A stretch of 64,000 nt of DNA from Limobrevibacterium gyesilva (GTDB lineage Bacteria > Pseudomonadota > Alphaproteobacteria > Acetobacterales > Acetobacteraceae). A program made the position numbers and the translations under genes. The notes under the pieces were generated by a model. The model was not told the origin of the DNA. It did no database searches and saw only the letters and a program-made list of their open reading frames with translations. The DNA is taken from contig NZ_JAPDNT010000017.1 in assembly GCF_025989185.1 (NCBI RefSeq), positions 23,334 through 87,333 of the forward strand, in the 5' to 3' direction. The first letter of the stretch is position 1, and every line of letters begins with the position of its first letter. This document shows, piece by piece, positions 62,385-64,000 of this stretch.

Positions 62385-62592
62385 TCACTGGCCGTGCCTC
62401 GCGGGCGCGCGCACGACCTCCAGGCCGGCACCGTGCAGCGCCTCGACCAGATACTGCGCGCACACGCCGCAGAGGAGCATGTCGGCCGACCGCGGCAGCC
62501 GTCCGCCGCGCGATCGCCGCCCGCAGCGTCTCGACCACCTCTTCGTCCGGCACCGCAGGGTGACGTTCGGGAAACAGGCTTTCCTGGATCAT
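62385..62592 (-). pseudogene. Frameshifted copy of the small CxxC protein, cassette B
   Basis: Starts ESLFPERHPAVPDEEVVETL as in 22364-22585, then loses frame where GCGCGC of cassette A is GCGC here (near 62505-62512, a 2-base loss). The second half in another frame still reads GGRLPRSADMLLCGVCAQYL. Stop of the ancestral frame at 62385-62387. Confidence 0.75.
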
Positions 62593-62649
62593 AGGGACGG
62601 AACATAACGAGAACCTCAGGGCCGAGTCGAGGCCGAAAAGCAGGCCGCG

Positions 62650-62859
62650 CTAGCCGCGCCAGAAGTCGAGGCGGAATTGCCGCCGGTCGTAGATGGTGCG
62701 GCTGCGCCGACCGTCCGGGGGCTCGGTTTCGGTCGGCGGCACGGGGCGCTCGCGGCGCAACCAAGCCTCCGTCCAGCGCCTCCGCCGCGCGGCATAGGCG
62801 GCCAGGAACGGTTCAATGAACGCCCGGATCGCAAGCCTGGTCCTGCGCCGCTCCAGCAT
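62650..62859 (-). CDS. Small basic protein (69 aa)
   Basis: MLERRRTRLAIRAFIEPFLA, then RRRRWTEAWLRRERPVPPTE and a Tyr/Arg-rich end. ATG 62859. Very basic; nucleic-acid binding is possible. Position upstream of cassette B on the same strand. Coding status moderately supported. Confidence 0.5.
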   Translation of the reverse strand: MLERRRTRLAIRAFIEPFLAAYAARRRRWTEAWLRRERPVPPTETEPPDGRRSRTIYDRRQFRLDFWRG

Positions 62860-62956
62860 GGCGGATGTGCCTGCCTGTCCGAGTTTTGAGGGTCGCCGTC
62901 TACAAATGACACGGCCGCGAGGGCTATGTTGCAAAACCTGCATACGCCTCGCCGGC

Positions 62957-63073
62957 GATGTTCCGTGGCGGCCCGAGGGGAGGGCCTTCGCACGCCTGGA
63001 GGATGCCGGCTCACAGCGGATGCTGGAGAAAGCCGGCTTTGAGTTGGTGCGGTTCGTCCCCGGAAGGAATTGA
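62957..63073 (+). pseudogene. GNAT acetyltransferase C-terminal remnant
   Basis: The frame ending at 63073 reads GRAFARLEDAGSQRMLEKAG, then FELVRFVPG, resembling the C-terminal part of GNAT acetyltransferases (ASQRxLEKxGF). No start or acetyl-CoA-binding motif upstream. The rest of 62860-63213 has no supported gene. Confidence 0.45.
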
Positions 63074-63213
63074 GCCGTACGGCCGACTTGGGAACCGCGG
63101 GCGCAAATGCAGTGCCAGGCGCCGCAATGCCTGGTGCCACCAACGTGCAAAACAGCCAGCCCGGCTTCCCATATGAGGCCGAACGGCTGGTTCTGATGAC
63201 CGGAGCGTCGCCG

Positions 63214-63519
63214 ATGAGTGACATCATCATCGCGCCAAAAACCAGGATCCAGGCAAAATCCGACCACCCCCGTCTTCACAAGGTCATCCTGGTCAACGAC
63301 GACTACACGCCCCGCGAGTTTGTCGTCACGGTCCTGAAGGCGGAATTTCGCATGAGCGAAGACCAGGCGCAGCGGGTAATGATCACAGCACATCGGCGCG
63401 GGGTGTGCGTCGTCGCCGTCTACACGAAGGATGTCGCGGAAGCCAAGGCGACGGCCGCGACAGAGGCAGGCCGGTGCAGAGGCTATCCACTTTTGTTCAC
63501 GACCGAGCCGGAGGAATAG
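63214..63519 (+). CDS. clpS: ClpS-like adaptor protein
   Basis: 101 residues from ATG 63214. Core LHKVILVNDDYTPREFVVTV, LKAEFRMSEDQAQRVMITAH and RRGVCVVAVYTKDVAEAKAT matches ClpS, which delivers N-degron substrates to ClpAP. The NDDYTP loop and His of the MxxVH-like helix (ITAHRRG) are kept. No clpA gene is nearby, so it should work with the host chaperone. The 5' frame is open to 63070, but the ClpS start fits 63214. Downstream 63520-63790 shows no gene. Confidence 0.9.
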   Translation: MSDIIIAPKTRIQAKSDHPRLHKVILVNDDYTPREFVVTVLKAEFRMSEDQAQRVMITAHRRGVCVVAVYTKDVAEAKATAATEAGRCRGYPLLFTTEPEE

Positions 63520-63790
63520 CCGTAAGCCGCTGCGTCGGCCGGGTTCTGCGGGTCGGCAAAGCAGATTTGAGGCATTCGTCGCTGCCAGGGCACTTGCCCG
63601 CATCTCGAATTGCAGCCGGGCGAGGAACCTCGCTCGCGCTTGCCAGGAACGACCTGCCGTCGAACGGCCTGCCCCGAACAAAATACGCCCGCCGGATCTT
63701 CGCGACCGTCTCCACAACCAGCATCCCTATTCAGGCCCCCGGTCATTCCGAGAGCCATCGTGAACCCCAACAGCAGAGGGGTCCCTTTTA

Positions 63791-64000
63791 GGCTCTTCCG
63801 CACATTCGGTGCAGACGGTTGCTGGGTCATGCGGTGCATAGCCGAGCTCGCAGCAGATCGAGCTTGGCACGGCCATACATCTGCCGCTTGATCAGCTTGA
63901 GTTTAGTGATCTGACCTTCGGTTTGCCCGTTTGACCACGGCTGAGTGACCGCGGCACCAATTGCCTGCCGTTCGGCGGCAATACCGGCAGCAAAAGACGA
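63791..64000 (-). mobile_element. Second ISL3 copy, running out of the window
   Basis: The terminal repeat GGCTCTTCCGCACATTCGGT starts at 63791. From 63827 to the window end the reverse strand encodes the ISL3 transposase C-terminus (WSNGQTEGQITKLKLIKRQM, stop at 63827-63829). It agrees with 54220-54433 except for two visible base changes, one giving QMYGR instead of QMHGR. The element may be full length beyond the window. Confidence 0.88.
63827..64000 (-). CDS. ISL3-family transposase C-terminus (partial)
   Basis: 57 residues are visible, 5' end outside. Contains the conserved PWSNGQTEGQI segment with the final catalytic Glu, and the RAKLDLLRARL end. Frame intact. Confidence 0.88.
   Translation of the reverse strand, partial: SSFAAGIAAERQAIGAAVTQPWSNGQTEGQITKLKLIKRQMYGRAKLDLLRARLCTA

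Noticed and set aside
1..64000. CRISPR arrays, rRNA and tRNA genes
   Set aside because: No regularly spaced direct repeats with unique spacers and no tRNA- or rRNA-like segments were seen. The nine iterons are too irregular in spacing and orientation for CRISPR.

Overview
The window is high-GC DNA with a dense mosaic of plasmid maintenance genes, recombinases, insertion sequences and defence genes. It reads as part of a large plasmid, or a fusion of plasmids, from an alphaproteobacterium. A Rhodospirillales/Acetobacteraceae-type host is my best guess, from protein style alone. No rRNA, tRNA or core chromosomal gene was seen.

Layout. (1) 1-4.1 kb: plasmid maintenance. There is a RepA/ParA-RepB/ParB partition pair, a convergent iteron-type RepA initiator with nine 14-bp iterons on both sides of it, and a ccdAB toxin-antitoxin pair. 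(2) 4.2-7.2 kb: a tyrosine recombinase, a parD antitoxin with a broken parE, and IS debris. (3) 7.2-15.1 kb: metabolic and stress genes. A CadC-like regulator faces an NAD(P)-binding protein, a secreted cupin and an alpha/beta hydrolase; then come a nitroreductase, an MBL-fold hydrolase and an MscS channel with a cyclic-nucleotide-binding domain. (4) 15.1-20.6 kb: an OLD-family nuclease with an IS5 element inserted 14 bp upstream of its start, a small beta-repeat protein, a dif-like palindrome, a HEPN-motif protein and a helix-hairpin-helix protein. (5) 20.7-24.1 kb: a four-gene cassette with an SRAP (HMCES/YedK) protein and a divergent SRAP paralogue, then a divergent pair of HTH regulators. 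(6) 24.2-32.0 kb: two genes sharing a conserved leader, an operon with a uracil-DNA-glycosylase-like protein, and two tandem tyrosine recombinases, the second cut by a transposon. (7) 32.0-35.8 kb: a cryptic Tn3-family transposon. (8) 35.8-47.0 kb: remnant of a second replicon (truncated Rep_3 initiator, DUF6876), then a defence island: higBA with an Mrr-like endonuclease, and a type III restriction-modification operon with an SNF2 helicase. (9) 47.0-59.3 kb: an integrase, a second dif-like palindrome with a second HEPN-motif gene, IS66/IS701/ISL3 pieces, small membrane proteins, ExoD, a lipoprotein and one intact IS66 element, ending at a third dif-like site. (10) 59.4-64.0 kb: an HNH endonuclease overlapping a resolvase remnant, a second SRAP cassette, a ClpS-like protein and the edge of a second ISL3 copy.

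Putting it together. The backbone looks like at least two replicons joined, with the Tn3 element at the junction. The accessory DNA is built from modules bounded by recombination sites. The most interesting candidates are two divergent modules, each with a dif-like 11-6-11 palindrome beside a HEPN-motif gene, and the duplicated SRAP cassette whose second SRAP protein lacks the usual catalytic Cys and Asn in both copies. These readings come from the sequence by eye; no database search was run.
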